NCBI GenBank assembly: GCA_902491625.1
Contig: CABUIO010000001.1
Span: 124,001 to 188,000 of the forward strand
Direction of reading: 5' to 3'
Length of the DNA stretch: 64,000 nucleotides
Source: an uncultured Porphyromonadaceae bacterium
GTDB taxonomy: Bacteria; Bacteroidota; Bacteroidia; Bacteroidales; Muribaculaceae
Position numbers and translations under genes: made by a program
Part shown: positions 1-10,035 of the stretch, piece after piece
How the letters are laid out: each line of letters opens with the position of its first letter
Numbering within the stretch: position 1 is the first letter of the stretch
Notes under the pieces: model-generated
What the model saw: only the letters and a program-made list of their open reading frames with translations
Databases searched by the model: none
Told to the model about the DNA's origin: nothing

Positions 1-112
1 GCTCAAGAGATATGAGGATGGCCACAAGATTACGGCGAGAAAGGAAGCCGTAGACACCGCAAGCGAACATCAGGATTGCGGGTACGAGATACATCAGCAT
101 TTTCAGTTCCAT
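1..112 (-). CDS. nuoK: NADH-quinone oxidoreductase subunit K (partial, 5' end only)
   Basis: The first 37 codons of a complex I membrane subunit are visible; the rest lies beyond the left edge. The start ATG is at 110-112, six bases after the nuoJ stop. The peptide begins MELKMLMYLVPAILMFACGV and continues to a loop with Arg-Arg-Asn before a second hydrophobic stretch, which matches the NuoK family (small antiporter-like subunit in the proton-pumping arm of complex I). Its place after nuoI and nuoJ is the standard order. Only the N terminus can be judged. Confidence 0.88.
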   Translation of the reverse strand, partial: MELKMLMYLVPAILMFACGVYGFLSRRNLVAILISLE

Positions 113-118
113 AATCTA

Positions 119-640
119 TTATTTCTTACGTGCTATGGCAAGTGAGCCGATTATACATGCTAAGAGCAGGACACTGATCGCCTCGAAAGGAAGCAGATAT
201 CCGAATTTCTCTGTGCCCATGAGCGCACGACCGATACGATCCATCGTGATGTTGTCGCCGGAGAGAGCCTGCGAGAGTGTCAGGCCGTCGGAAGCAATGG
301 GGAATGTGATGAATACATACCAGAGCAGCGCCACACCAAGCAATGCTGTGGTGAACGCGAGCGCCTGCTTCTTGATCGACACCTCGGGAGTAGTGTCGTC
401 GGGGCGGTGTGTAAGAAGAATCGCAAACACAAACAGCACAAGTATGCCGCCTGCATAGACCGCTATCTGGACAGCCCCGAGAAACTCATAGCCAAGCTGG
501 AAATAGATAACAGCTGTGGCCAGAAGTGTAAAGAGCAGATAAGTAGCGGAACGTAGAATCTTCTTACTGGTGACTGCCATCAGGGAGAAAACCACTATGG
601 CAATGGTACATACCAGGTAAAGAATGAAATTTCCTATCAT
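119..640 (-). CDS. nuoJ: NADH-quinone oxidoreductase subunit J
   Basis: A 173-residue hydrophobic protein with about five predicted membrane helices. The conserved NuoJ stretch AVQIAVYAGGILVLFVFAI (about residues 56-74) is clear. It belongs to the membrane arm of complex I, next to NuoK and NuoA. Its start codon overlaps the nuoI stop by one base, and nuoK begins six bases after its stop, so I-J-K are translationally coupled. Length is typical for the family. Confidence 0.95.
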   Translation of the reverse strand: MIGNFILYLVCTIAIVVFSLMAVTSKKILRSATYLLFTLLATAVIYFQLGYEFLGAVQIAVYAGGILVLFVFAILLTHRPDDTTPEVSIKKQALAFTTALLGVALLWYVFITFPIASDGLTLSQALSGDNITMDRIGRALMGTEKFGYLLPFEAISVLLLACIIGSLAIARKK

Positions 641-1227
641 TATGCTTTAGATTTAGCAGAGTTATTGTCTGTAGTGTCAGCTTTTGCAACTGCCTTGGTT
701 CCTGCGGGTTTCGCGGGTGCGACAGCCGGCTTTGCAGCTACGGCAGCGGGCTTCGCGTGTGCCGGAGCATCAGGCACCTCAGGACGATAATTCAGTTGCT
801 TCACGAGGCTTTCACGCTGAAACACAGCCTGTTCGAAATCGTTGGAGAATTCGAGAGCATGCTGCGGACATGTCGTGACACAAAGCATACAGAATGTGCA
901 GCTGCCAAGATCGTACATGTACTTGTCGAGCTTGCGTTTCTTTTTGCCGTCGGGCAAATCAACCATCTTTGTAGTCAGATTAATAGTGCCGTTAGGACAA
1001 TTCATCTGGCAGATTCCGCAGGCAATACATTTATGGCGTCCCTCTTCGTCGTAGATGAGGGTGAGCTCGGCACGGAAACGATCCGAAATCTGAAGTGTGT
1101 CACGGTTTTCCGGATAGCACTCCGTGATTTTGGGTGTCACGAGCTCCTTGCCGGTGACGCTCATACCCTGCACGAGGCTCTTTATGCCTTTGCCTACCGA
1201 TGAGAAATATTCTTTTATACCGCTCAT
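640..1227 (-). CDS. nuoI: NADH-quinone oxidoreductase subunit I (2x[4Fe-4S] ferredoxin-like)
   Basis: A 195-residue peripheral-arm subunit carrying two ferredoxin-type clusters: CIACGICQMNCP and CTFCMLCVTTCP, which hold clusters N6a and N6b in the family. These pass electrons toward NuoB. The C-terminal ~45 residues form a low-complexity Ala/Lys/Pro tail that is not part of the fold. It is separated from nuoH by the whole ATP synthase set and follows atpG after a 182-base gap, so it may need read-through from atpG or a weak local promoter. Confidence 0.95.
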   Translation of the reverse strand: MSGIKEYFSSVGKGIKSLVQGMSVTGKELVTPKITECYPENRDTLQISDRFRAELTLIYDEEGRHKCIACGICQMNCPNGTINLTTKMVDLPDGKKKRKLDKYMYDLGSCTFCMLCVTTCPQHALEFSNDFEQAVFQRESLVKQLNYRPEVPDAPAHAKPAAVAAKPAVAPAKPAGTKAVAKADTTDNNSAKSKA

Positions 1228-1273
1228 GGACTATTGTAAGTAGTTTTCTCTAAATATTTTCTTTTTCATCCTC

Positions 1274-1281
1274 GAAAGGTA
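1274..1281 (-). promoter_or_regulatory. Weak candidate -7 element upstream of nuoI
   Basis: On the minus strand this reads TACCTTTC, one mismatch from the Bacteroidetes -7 consensus TAnnTTTG, about 47 bases before the nuoI start. No convincing -33 TTTG is present at the right spacing. It may allow separate transcription of nuoIJK, but the support is thin. Confidence 0.25.
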
Positions 1282-1409
1282 TCAGACAAATCTCATTGAA
1301 AACCTTTCTTCCGGATTTATTTCTTTCGGTCATTTTCCGAAAACCGTTACGAATTCGGATGCGCCCGCTTCTTCACTGTGTTTACACTATCTGTATCGAC
1401 GGCAGCAAT

Positions 1410-2312
1410 TTACCTCTCCACCTGACCGCCGATAATATCAAGCAGCTCGGTGGTGATGCTTTGCTGACGCAGTTTGTTATATTCCAGATGCAGGGATTCG
1501 AGAAGCTTCTTGGCATTGTCGTTTGCACTCTGCATCGCCATGATGCGTGCCGCCTGCTCGGAAGCTCTGTTCTCCACCGTGATATCCTGCATTGTCGACT
1601 GGACATACATCGGGAGCACCTGATTGAATATGCTGTTGGGATTGGGCTCGAAAATATAGGGTTTGTTGCTCTCCTCGCCACTCTTGGAGTCGGCAGCCTG
1701 ATCAAGAAGCGCAGAAGGGATGACCGGGAACAGTTGCTCTGAGACAGGTTTCTGGCGGCTGATGGAGTGGAACTTCATGTAGACAACGGAAACGAGATCG
1801 AGCTCGCCGGAAAGGAAACGCTTGCGGAGAGAATCAGTGAATGCGCTCACCTTGTCCCCCTCCATCTTCGAATCGACACCTTCTGTAGTCACGACATCTA
1901 TGCCGTGCGAACGAAGCTTCGTCACGGCACGTAAAAGCTTGCTTCCTACAACGAAGACACTGATCCGGACATCCTCGCCATATTTCATCTTCACATCGTC
2001 GATGACAGTCAGAAGAAACTTGAAGATGTTGATATTGTAGGCGCCGCAAAGACCGTCGTCACTACCGAACGCCACCAATCCCACATGCTTTACATCCGCA
2101 CGTTCCTCTATGAGGGCGGATGAGAATGTGGCGTCCGCATCAAGAAGATGGCCGACAATCGACTTCAGCCGATTGCGGAACGGCAGAAGCATACGGAGCT
2201 GCTGCTCGTTTTTATGCACCTTTGCCGAAGAGATCATCTTCATGGCACCCGTGATCTTCTCGCTTGAAGAGACGGAACCGATGCGTGTTTTAAGTTCTCG
2301 TAGTGTCGACAT
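1410..2312 (-). CDS. atpG: ATP synthase F1 subunit gamma
   Basis: A 300-residue protein forming the central stalk that rotates inside the alpha3-beta3 ring. The N terminus (LRELKTRIGSVSSSEKITGAMKMISSAK) and the C terminus (ASEQAARIMAMQSANDNAKKL followed by the LxLEYNKLRQ helix and a TTELLDIIGG ending) are diagnostic gamma signatures. It is the last ATP synthase gene in the block, 93 bases after atpA; 182 bases follow before nuoI. Confidence 0.97.
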   Translation of the reverse strand: MSTLRELKTRIGSVSSSEKITGAMKMISSAKVHKNEQQLRMLLPFRNRLKSIVGHLLDADATFSSALIEERADVKHVGLVAFGSDDGLCGAYNINIFKFLLTVIDDVKMKYGEDVRISVFVVGSKLLRAVTKLRSHGIDVVTTEGVDSKMEGDKVSAFTDSLRKRFLSGELDLVSVVYMKFHSISRQKPVSEQLFPVIPSALLDQAADSKSGEESNKPYIFEPNPNSIFNQVLPMYVQSTMQDITVENRASEQAARIMAMQSANDNAKKLLESLHLEYNKLRQQSITTELLDIIGGQVER

Positions 2313-2405
2313 AGCTTATCGGGCTGTCTTTTTACGTTGTTTCTTTCCTGTTTATTGTTTTCGCTTACGTTTTATCAACGTTGCCGCGTTCCAAAGGGTT
2401 TCAGA

Positions 2406-3989
2406 TTAATCCTCGGCAGAATATTTGCCTGCGACCTCTGCGGCACACTGGCGCAGAATCTTCTCCACATCGTCGGTCAGCTTGCCCGACTTGATGACAT
2501 CGAGAGCTTCCTTCTGATATTTTGCCTTGAGAAGCTGGAGGAAAAGCTCCTGGAACTCGTCGATTTTGTCGAGGGGCACATTCTCAAGAAGGCCGTTGAC
2601 ACCACAATAGATGACGGCTACCTGATCCTCCACAGCCCAGGGATGGTACTGTTTCTGGATAAGGAGCTGCTGGTTCTTGCGTCCGCGGTCGATCACCTTG
2701 GCGGTTACAGGGTCAATGTCGCCACCGAACTTGGTGAACGACTCAAGCTCACGATACTGAGCCTGAGCGATCTTCAGCGTACCGGCAACCTTCTTCATGG
2801 CCTTGATCTGGGCATTACCACCCACACGAGACACGGAAATACCGACATTGACTGCGGGACGAATACCCTGATTGAAGAGCGCGCTCTCCAGATAGATCTG
2901 ACCGTCGGTAATGGAGATCACGTTGGTCGGGATATATGCGGATACGTCGCCGGCCTGAGTCTCGATGATAGGTAGCGCCGTCAGGCTGCCGCCACCCTTC
3001 ACCATAGGCTTGAGAACCTCGGGGAGATCATTCATGGACTTGGCGATCTCCTCATTGTCGATGATCTTGGCGGCACGCTCCAGCAGACGCGAGTGGAGAT
3101 AGAAGATATCGCCGGGATAAGCCTCACGACCGGAAGGACGCTTCAGGATAAGGGAGATCTCACGGTATGCGACAGCCTGCTTAGAAAGGTCATCGTAGAC
3201 GATCAAAGCGTCGCGGCCGGTATCTCGGAAATACTCGCCGATTGCAACGCCGGCAAAAGGAGCGTAGTAGCGCATCGAAGCCGAGTCAGAAGCGGTGGCA
3301 GCCACAACTACGGTGTAGTCCATGGCGCCGAACTTCTCAAGAGTGTGAACAAGCGACGCGACTGTCGAAGCCTTCTGACCGATGGCCACATAAATACAGT
3401 AGACAGGCTTGCCCTCCTCGAAATTCTTGCGTTGGTTGATGATAGTGTCAATCGCGATGGCACTCTTACCGATCTGACGGTCGCCGATGATAAGCTCGCG
3501 CTGTCCGCGACCGATAGGAATCATGGAGTCGACAGCCTTAAGTCCGGTCTGGAGCGGCTGAGTCACAGGCTGACGGAAGATGACGCCGGGAGCCTTGCGC
3601 TCCAGAGGCAGGCGCATGCGCTTGCCCTCGATGGGACCTTTGCCGTCAATAGGCTCGCCGAGGATATTGATCACTCGGCCAAGCATACCCTCGCCTACAG
3701 GAATCGACGCAATCTCACCGGTGCGGCGCACCGACATGTTCTCCTCCACGGAATTGACATTGTTGAGCAGCACGACACCGACATTGCTTTCCTCAAGATT
3801 GAGAGCGACACCCATTACGCCATTCTCAAACTCTACAAGCTCGTTGGATCGCACATTCTCAAGGCCATAGACATGTGCCACGCCGTCGCCGACGCTCAGC
3901 ACTGTGCCTACTTCCTCAAACTTCGTTTTGGTGCTGACATCTGCCAGCTCTTGTTTCAGGATATCAGATATTTCGCTTGGGTTTAACAT
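2406..3989 (-). CDS. atpA: ATP synthase F1 subunit alpha
   Basis: A 527-residue non-catalytic nucleotide-binding subunit of F1. The P-loop reads GDRQIGKS, a small variant of the usual GDRQTGKT; the essential Gly-Lys-Ser/Thr is kept. Other family marks are [15 protein letters not shown] and the signature [14 protein letters not shown]. It begins 9 bases after the atpH stop, within the tightly packed atpF-atpH-atpA stretch. Confidence 0.98.
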   Translation of the reverse strand: MLNPSEISDILKQELADVSTKTKFEEVGTVLSVGDGVAHVYGLENVRSNELVEFENGVMGVALNLEESNVGVVLLNNVNSVEENMSVRRTGEIASIPVGEGMLGRVINILGEPIDGKGPIEGKRMRLPLERKAPGVIFRQPVTQPLQTGLKAVDSMIPIGRGQRELIIGDRQIGKSAIAIDTIINQRKNFEEGKPVYCIYVAIGQKASTVASLVHTLEKFGAMDYTVVVAATASDSASMRYYAPFAGVAIGEYFRDTGRDALIVYDDLSKQAVAYREISLILKRPSGREAYPGDIFYLHSRLLERAAKIIDNEEIAKSMNDLPEVLKPMVKGGGSLTALPIIETQAGDVSAYIPTNVISITDGQIYLESALFNQGIRPAVNVGISVSRVGGNAQIKAMKKVAGTLKIAQAQYRELESFTKFGGDIDPVTAKVIDRGRKNQQLLIQKQYHPWAVEDQVAVIYCGVNGLLENVPLDKIDEFQELFLQLLKAKYQKEALDVIKSGKLTDDVEKILRQCAAEVAGKYSAED

Positions 3990-3998
3990 CGTCCTGTA

Positions 3999-4541
3999 TT
4001 ACTTGCTTAAAAGGGTTAATCTTAAATTCTCAATCTCATTGCGCAGCGAGGCATCCATTCTCACCGAATCAACATCGATGACGAATCCTCCGATGATGTC
4101 CTTGTCTACTTTCTCGGTAAACTCCAGAGTCGTATTCCTGAACGACTTCTCGACAAGGCCTCTGATACGCTTCATCTCAGCCTCTGGAAGTGCCACAGCC
4201 GTGGTGATGCACACCTGCGAGATATTATATTTCTCGCGATATATGTCACGATAACAGTAGGCCATCTGTTCGATCCAGGGAGTGCGGCGTTTGTTAATCA
4301 CAAGGCGCACAAAACCTTTATAGAGATCTTCCAGACGATCTCCGGCGGCAGCAAGAAGCAGACGAGACTTGTCGGCGTCAGGCAGGAAAGGATTTGCAAT
4401 CATCTTTGCCAGATCGGGATTCTGTTCAAACGACTCGATGACGACCTTCATCTCGTCGTAGACGGAAGACGACGCACCTGTCTCCTCCGAAAACTTGAAC
4501 AGAGCCTTGGCGTATCTGCGTGGTATCAGTCCGTCGCTCAT
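3999..4541 (-). CDS. atpH: ATP synthase F1 subunit delta
   Basis: A 180-residue peripheral-stalk protein (OSCP/delta family) linking subunit b to the top of F1. The start (LIPRRYAKALFKFSEE) and the C-terminal block around DKDIIGGFVIDVDSVRMDASLRNEIENLR match the family, including the typical glycine-rich turn before the last helices. Two bases separate it from atpF. Confidence 0.95.
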   Translation of the reverse strand: MSDGLIPRRYAKALFKFSEETGASSSVYDEMKVVIESFEQNPDLAKMIANPFLPDADKSRLLLAAAGDRLEDLYKGFVRLVINKRRTPWIEQMAYCYRDIYREKYNISQVCITTAVALPEAEMKRIRGLVEKSFRNTTLEFTEKVDKDIIGGFVIDVDSVRMDASLRNEIENLRLTLLSK

Positions 4542-4543
4542 AA

Positions 4544-5038
4544 TCAGTTCTTCTCAATTTCGTCGATAAGCTTATTGACGAGCTGCTGCTGCGCGCCGTT
4601 GCCGTCAAGCTGCCGGCGCATCATCTTCTGCGCGATCTCAAGAGAGAACTTGCTCACCTCGTCGCGGAACTGAAGCTCGGCCTCCTTACGCTGCTGCTCG
4701 ATCGAAAGGCGCGCGTTCTCCATCACCTTCTGAGCCTCGGCGGAAGCCTCGTTCTTAGCCTCCTCGATGATCTGGCTTTTGATTTTCGCAGCATCGCGGA
4801 GCATTTCAGCCTGCTGCTTCTGAGCCTCGGCTATGTAACGTTTACCCTCCGCGCGTGCGGAGTCAAGCTGCGACTTGGCATCGCGAGCATATTCCACACC
4901 TTTGTCTATAAGGTCGGCGCGGTCGTCCATACTTTTCATGATGGAAGGCCATGCCCACTTATATAAGATGAAGAACAGGATGATGAATGAGACAAACATC
5001 CAGAATACCAGGCCGAAATCGGGCGTGAAAAGTTCCAT
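4544..5038 (-). CDS. atpF: ATP synthase F0 subunit b
   Basis: A 164-residue protein with a single N-terminal membrane helix (about residues 8-28) followed by a long charged coiled coil rich in Ala, Gln, Glu and Lys. This is the standard architecture of the F0 stator subunit b. A 172-base gap separates it from atpE, larger than other gaps in the set; it contains no ORF, and only short weak inverted repeats were seen there. Confidence 0.95.
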   Translation of the reverse strand: MELFTPDFGLVFWMFVSFIILFFILYKWAWPSIMKSMDDRADLIDKGVEYARDAKSQLDSARAEGKRYIAEAQKQQAEMLRDAAKIKSQIIEEAKNEASAEAQKVMENARLSIEQQRKEAELQFRDEVSKFSLEIAQKMMRRQLDGNGAQQQLVNKLIDEIEKN

Positions 5039-5210
5039 TCTGCAATAAGCTTAAAAAAGTTGACTAAAAAGCGACATAGACACAGCAGGATCGGCGGAGT
5101 TGTCCGCACACACGAACCTGAACGCCTGTGGCGTCGCGCTCGGATTGAGCTTACATCGGTGTCGCGAGCTGCAAGACATATCCATCCGGCAGCTCCCGAC
5201 CCGCTTTGAA

Positions 5211-5474
5211 TTATATGAAGATAGCGAGAGCCGATACGATCACTGCGAAAAGTGCGACACCTTCCACAAGAGCGGCAATCACGATCATGTTGCTTCGGAT
5301 ATTACCTGCAGCCTCCGGCTGACGTGCAAGAGCCTCCATGGCGGATGCGCCAATCTTACCGATACCGATACCGGCAGCGATGGCTGCCAGACCGGCGCCT
5401 ATTGCGGCACCAAGCTGTGCAAGTCCGAAATTGACTGTACTCTCAACTGCCTCGAGCAAAATCGTTGATAACAT
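5211..5474 (-). CDS. atpE: ATP synthase F0 subunit c
   Basis: An 87-residue hairpin of two membrane helices with a glycine-rich first helix (GAAIGAGLAAIAAGIGIG) and the polar loop ARQPEA that contacts the central stalk. The ion-binding carboxylate is Glu71 in the second helix (AALVEGVALF). The residue after it is Gly rather than Ser/Thr, and helix 1 lacks the Gln found in sodium-binding rings, so proton coupling is more likely (inference from known ion signatures). Confidence 0.96.
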   Translation of the reverse strand: MLSTILLEAVESTVNFGLAQLGAAIGAGLAAIAAGIGIGKIGASAMEALARQPEAAGNIRSNMIVIAALVEGVALFAVIVSALAIFI

Positions 5475-5520
5475 AGTGTAAAGAAGTTTATTGGTTATTA
5501 CTTTGTTTATTTATTTTTTC

Positions 5521-6936
5521 TTAAATGTCGATTGGATCGTTGTCAGCCTCGGCAGACGGAGCCACTCCGACAGGAGCCGCTGAAGCCTTGGAGCCGTTGC
5601 CGGAATCCTCGATGGCCTTGTCATGACTATTGTGCTTCTCCTCATGTCCTTCCTCCTGCGCCATGCTGATGAAGATGGTCGAGAGCATGGTGAAGACGTA
5701 GGCCTGAATCAGACTGACAAGCACGTCGAGTGCGAGCATAAAGATCGAGAAGAGAACCGAAAGCACTGTGACGCCTCCTGCAGCAGCCGCACCGAACGCG
5801 GCGAAGATGAAGATCAGGCACACAAGCGTGATGACGATCATGTGGCCGCCCATCATGTTGGCGAACAGACGCACACACAATGCTGCCGGTTTGGTGAAGA
5901 TACCGAAGATCTCGATGAACTGCATGATGGGGAGAGGAAATTTCAGCCAGATAGGCACGTCAGGCCAGAGAATCTCCTTCCAGTAATGCTTCGTAGCACC
6001 GATATTCGTCATCACGAATGTCAGCAGAGCCAGCACGAGTGTGACTGAAATGTTTCCTGTCAGGTTGGCACCGCCCGGGAAAATCACGATCAGTCCCAAC
6101 AGGTTCATCATAAGGATGAAAAAGAAGCAAGTCAGCAGATATGGAGCATACTTTCGTGCCTTGGCTCCCAGTGTCGGCTTGATGACTCCGAAATAGACGA
6201 AATCAATGCCAAGCTCGATGAAGCCCATGCCCTTGCGCGGAGCCTTGAATCCGTTTTTGTTGTAGAATCTTGCAAGCGAAAGAAGCATCAGAGCCACAAC
6301 AATCGAGGCGATGAAAAGCGCAAGCACATTCTTCGTCATCGAAAGGTCGATCGGCTTGTAGTCACGGTAATAGCCACCCTCTACACCATCCCACTTGTTG
6401 GCGGGAATGTAGAAATAATCGGAACCATAGACAATATCAGTCGGAAGCCCGTTGACCACAGGAATCTTTTTCTCGGAGGCCTCCTTCGCTATGGCTTCCT
6501 TAGCGGCACCAACCTCTCCCTTTTCAAGCGGGAAAATCTGCACTACCTTACCCGGATGGTTACCACCCTGCGAAAGGACGAAAGTATATTTCTTGCCGTT
6601 CTTCTCGACAGTGTACGGTACAGGCCAAAGTTCGCTGAAGGTCTTGCCACTGGCGCTGTCCTTGAACACCTCCAGCTCGGTGAGCCGTGAGGATGAAAAC
6701 AAATGCCACGTATTGTCCTTGGCTATAACGAGTACAGGCAAAGGGATGCGATATTCGTGCATGAAAGGCACTTCCCAACCGTAGCCGTCGCCAAGATGAT
6801 GGAAGATAAGCTCCTTGACATCGAGATCATCCTTCTCCTGCTCCTGCTCTTTTTGGGCGTTGTCACTTCCACAGGCTGTGGTAATCATCACCAGAGCCAC
6901 AAGTGCTATCAGATATTTCAGCAATCCTTTTGCCAT
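5521..6936 (-). CDS. atpB: ATP synthase F0 subunit a with long N-terminal extension
   Basis: A 471-residue protein, much longer than the ~270 residues of Escherichia coli subunit a. The C-terminal half (about 210-430) is the subunit a fold with the essential Arg in ALCVRLFANMMGGHM, facing the c ring. The N-terminal ~200 residues begin with a signal-like helix ending in ITTACGSD, which resembles a lipobox, then a charged linker and a soluble, presumably periplasmic, domain. The C-terminal ~40 residues are low-complexity and acidic. Extended subunit a proteins with signal peptides occur in Bacteroidetes; the lipobox reading is inference. Only 54 bases separate it from atpC. Confidence 0.93.
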   Translation of the reverse strand: MAKGLLKYLIALVALVMITTACGSDNAQKEQEQEKDDLDVKELIFHHLGDGYGWEVPFMHEYRIPLPVLVIAKDNTWHLFSSSRLTELEVFKDSASGKTFSELWPVPYTVEKNGKKYTFVLSQGGNHPGKVVQIFPLEKGEVGAAKEAIAKEASEKKIPVVNGLPTDIVYGSDYFYIPANKWDGVEGGYYRDYKPIDLSMTKNVLALFIASIVVALMLLSLARFYNKNGFKAPRKGMGFIELGIDFVYFGVIKPTLGAKARKYAPYLLTCFFFILMMNLLGLIVIFPGGANLTGNISVTLVLALLTFVMTNIGATKHYWKEILWPDVPIWLKFPLPIMQFIEIFGIFTKPAALCVRLFANMMGGHMIVITLVCLIFIFAAFGAAAAGGVTVLSVLFSIFMLALDVLVSLIQAYVFTMLSTIFISMAQEEGHEEKHNSHDKAIEDSGNGSKASAAPVGVAPSAEADNDPIDI

Positions 6937-6990
6937 TGTAATAGTTCGTACTTTATAGAATCAATCTTCAGTCGGGCATTCAAAACCTTT

Positions 6991-7227
6991 TCAATAGACG
7001 CAGACAGAGATCACGTTGTTGTCGACATCGACCACTCCGCCATTGACCTCCACATCTCCTTCGGAGCCGTCGCTCCTGCGATACACGATCTTGCCCTCCG
7101 TGAGGGAAGACAGCAGAGAGGCATGGTTGCGCAATACTGTGAAGCTACCCATTTCTCCCGGGAGCGTCACGGAACTGACCTCGCCATGAAAAAGTGTCGA
7201 ATGTGCCGATGTGATGTCCAGTGTCAT
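6991..7227 (-). CDS. atpC: ATP synthase F1 subunit epsilon (short form)
   Basis: A 78-residue protein that matches only the N-terminal beta-sandwich domain of epsilon (ITSAHSTLFHGEVSSVTLPG, then GSFTVLRNHASLLSSL). The C-terminal helix pair, which acts as an inhibitor and ATP sensor in E. coli and Bacillus epsilon, is absent. A short epsilon is a known variant and the gene looks intact. It lies 57 bases after atpD. Confidence 0.93.
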   Translation of the reverse strand: MTLDITSAHSTLFHGEVSSVTLPGEMGSFTVLRNHASLLSSLTEGKIVYRRSDGSEGDVEVNGGVVDVDNNVISVCVY

Positions 7228-7284
7228 ATTGAATTTCTCTGCGATTGTTTCGTTGCTAAATTGCGTGACAGATAATGTCTGCCG

Positions 7285-8808
<1,524 letters not shown>

Positions 8809-8871
8809 TTAATATGCTTGGTTAAAAATTTCGTTTTATTACCGGAACGCCGCAGGGGGCTCCGCTTCTTG

Positions 8872-9966
8872 TCAGAATGTCAGGCCGAGCGTAACACAGA
8901 GTGCCATCAGCACGAGGTTCGCCAGCGCGAAAGGCATCAGGTATTTCCACTCGAAAGCAAGCATCTGGTCGATACGCACACGCGGGAATGTCCACTTGAA
9001 CCAGATGATGACGTAGGAGATGAAGAACGCCTTCAGAATGAACCATACCGTGCCGGGGAGATAATCCATCACGGCATTGAAGCCGTCCCAGCCCGGGACA
9101 TGGAGGGGCATCCAACCGCCGAGGAACATCAGCGAGCAGATACCGGAGACGATGAAGAGATTAAGATACTCGGCAAGATAGAAGAAGCCGAAGTGAATAC
9201 CGGAATACTCAGTGTGGTAGCCGGCGGTAAGCTCATGTTCTGCCTCAGGAAGGTCGAAGGGGCCGCGGTTGGTCTCGGCTGTGGCGGCAATCACATATAT
9301 GATGCACGCGATGATGGCGGGAATATGGCCACGGAAGATATACCATCCGTCATACTGGTTCCAGACGATCTCGCTGATATTCATTGTGCCGGCCATGACT
9401 ACCATGGTGATGATGGCAAGACCGAGCGAAAGCTCGTAGCTGACCATCTGGGCACCGCTTCGCATCGCACCGATAAGCGTGTATTTGTTGTTGGACGACC
9501 ATCCTGCAAGAAGGATACCGAGAATACCCACCGAAGAAACGGCGAGCACGAAGAAGATGCCGATATTGTAGTTGATGATCTGCATTCCCTGACCCCACGG
9601 CAGACATGCAAGCATCGTAACCGAAGAGGCAATGATGATGTAAGGCGCAAGGGCAAAAAGGAATTTATCGGTGCCCTTCAGGCTGATAAGCTCCTTGATA
9701 AGGATCTTGAACATGTCGGCGAACACCTGCAAGACGCCCCACTTGCCGACACGCATAGGGCCGAGTCGGCACTGAAACCATGCGCAGAGCTTGCGCTCGT
9801 ACAGGATATAGAAGAGCGCGAGGCCCGAATATATTGCGAGGAGCACCAGTGCGACAATCACACATTCCACTATGGTTGCGCCCCACTGAGGCATGAAACT
9901 CGTGAGAGTATCATTCACCCAGTGTGTCACACTGCTGAAATTATACATTACTGAAGGTTCCTCCAT
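8872..9966 (-). CDS. nuoH: NADH-quinone oxidoreductase subunit H
   Basis: A 364-residue protein with about eight membrane helices that forms the quinone-binding interface of complex I. The signatures RKLCAWFQCRLGPMRVGKWG, AATAETNRGPFDLPEAEHEL and GYHTEYSGIHFGFFYLAEY are diagnostic. It follows nuoCD by 69 bases. The next gene in the same direction is atpD, not nuoI, which is unusual for the family's gene order. Confidence 0.97.
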   Translation of the reverse strand: MEEPSVMYNFSSVTHWVNDTLTSFMPQWGATIVECVIVALVLLAIYSGLALFYILYERKLCAWFQCRLGPMRVGKWGVLQVFADMFKILIKELISLKGTDKFLFALAPYIIIASSVTMLACLPWGQGMQIINYNIGIFFVLAVSSVGILGILLAGWSSNNKYTLIGAMRSGAQMVSYELSLGLAIITMVVMAGTMNISEIVWNQYDGWYIFRGHIPAIIACIIYVIAATAETNRGPFDLPEAEHELTAGYHTEYSGIHFGFFYLAEYLNLFIVSGICSLMFLGGWMPLHVPGWDGFNAVMDYLPGTVWFILKAFFISYVIIWFKWTFPRVRIDQMLAFEWKYLMPFALANLVLMALCVTLGLTF

Positions 9967-10035
9967 CTGTGTAGAATTCGATTATTTGTAGTTGCTTTCC
10001 TGTGTTGTTGATTTATAAGAGGGTTCTGTGCCACA

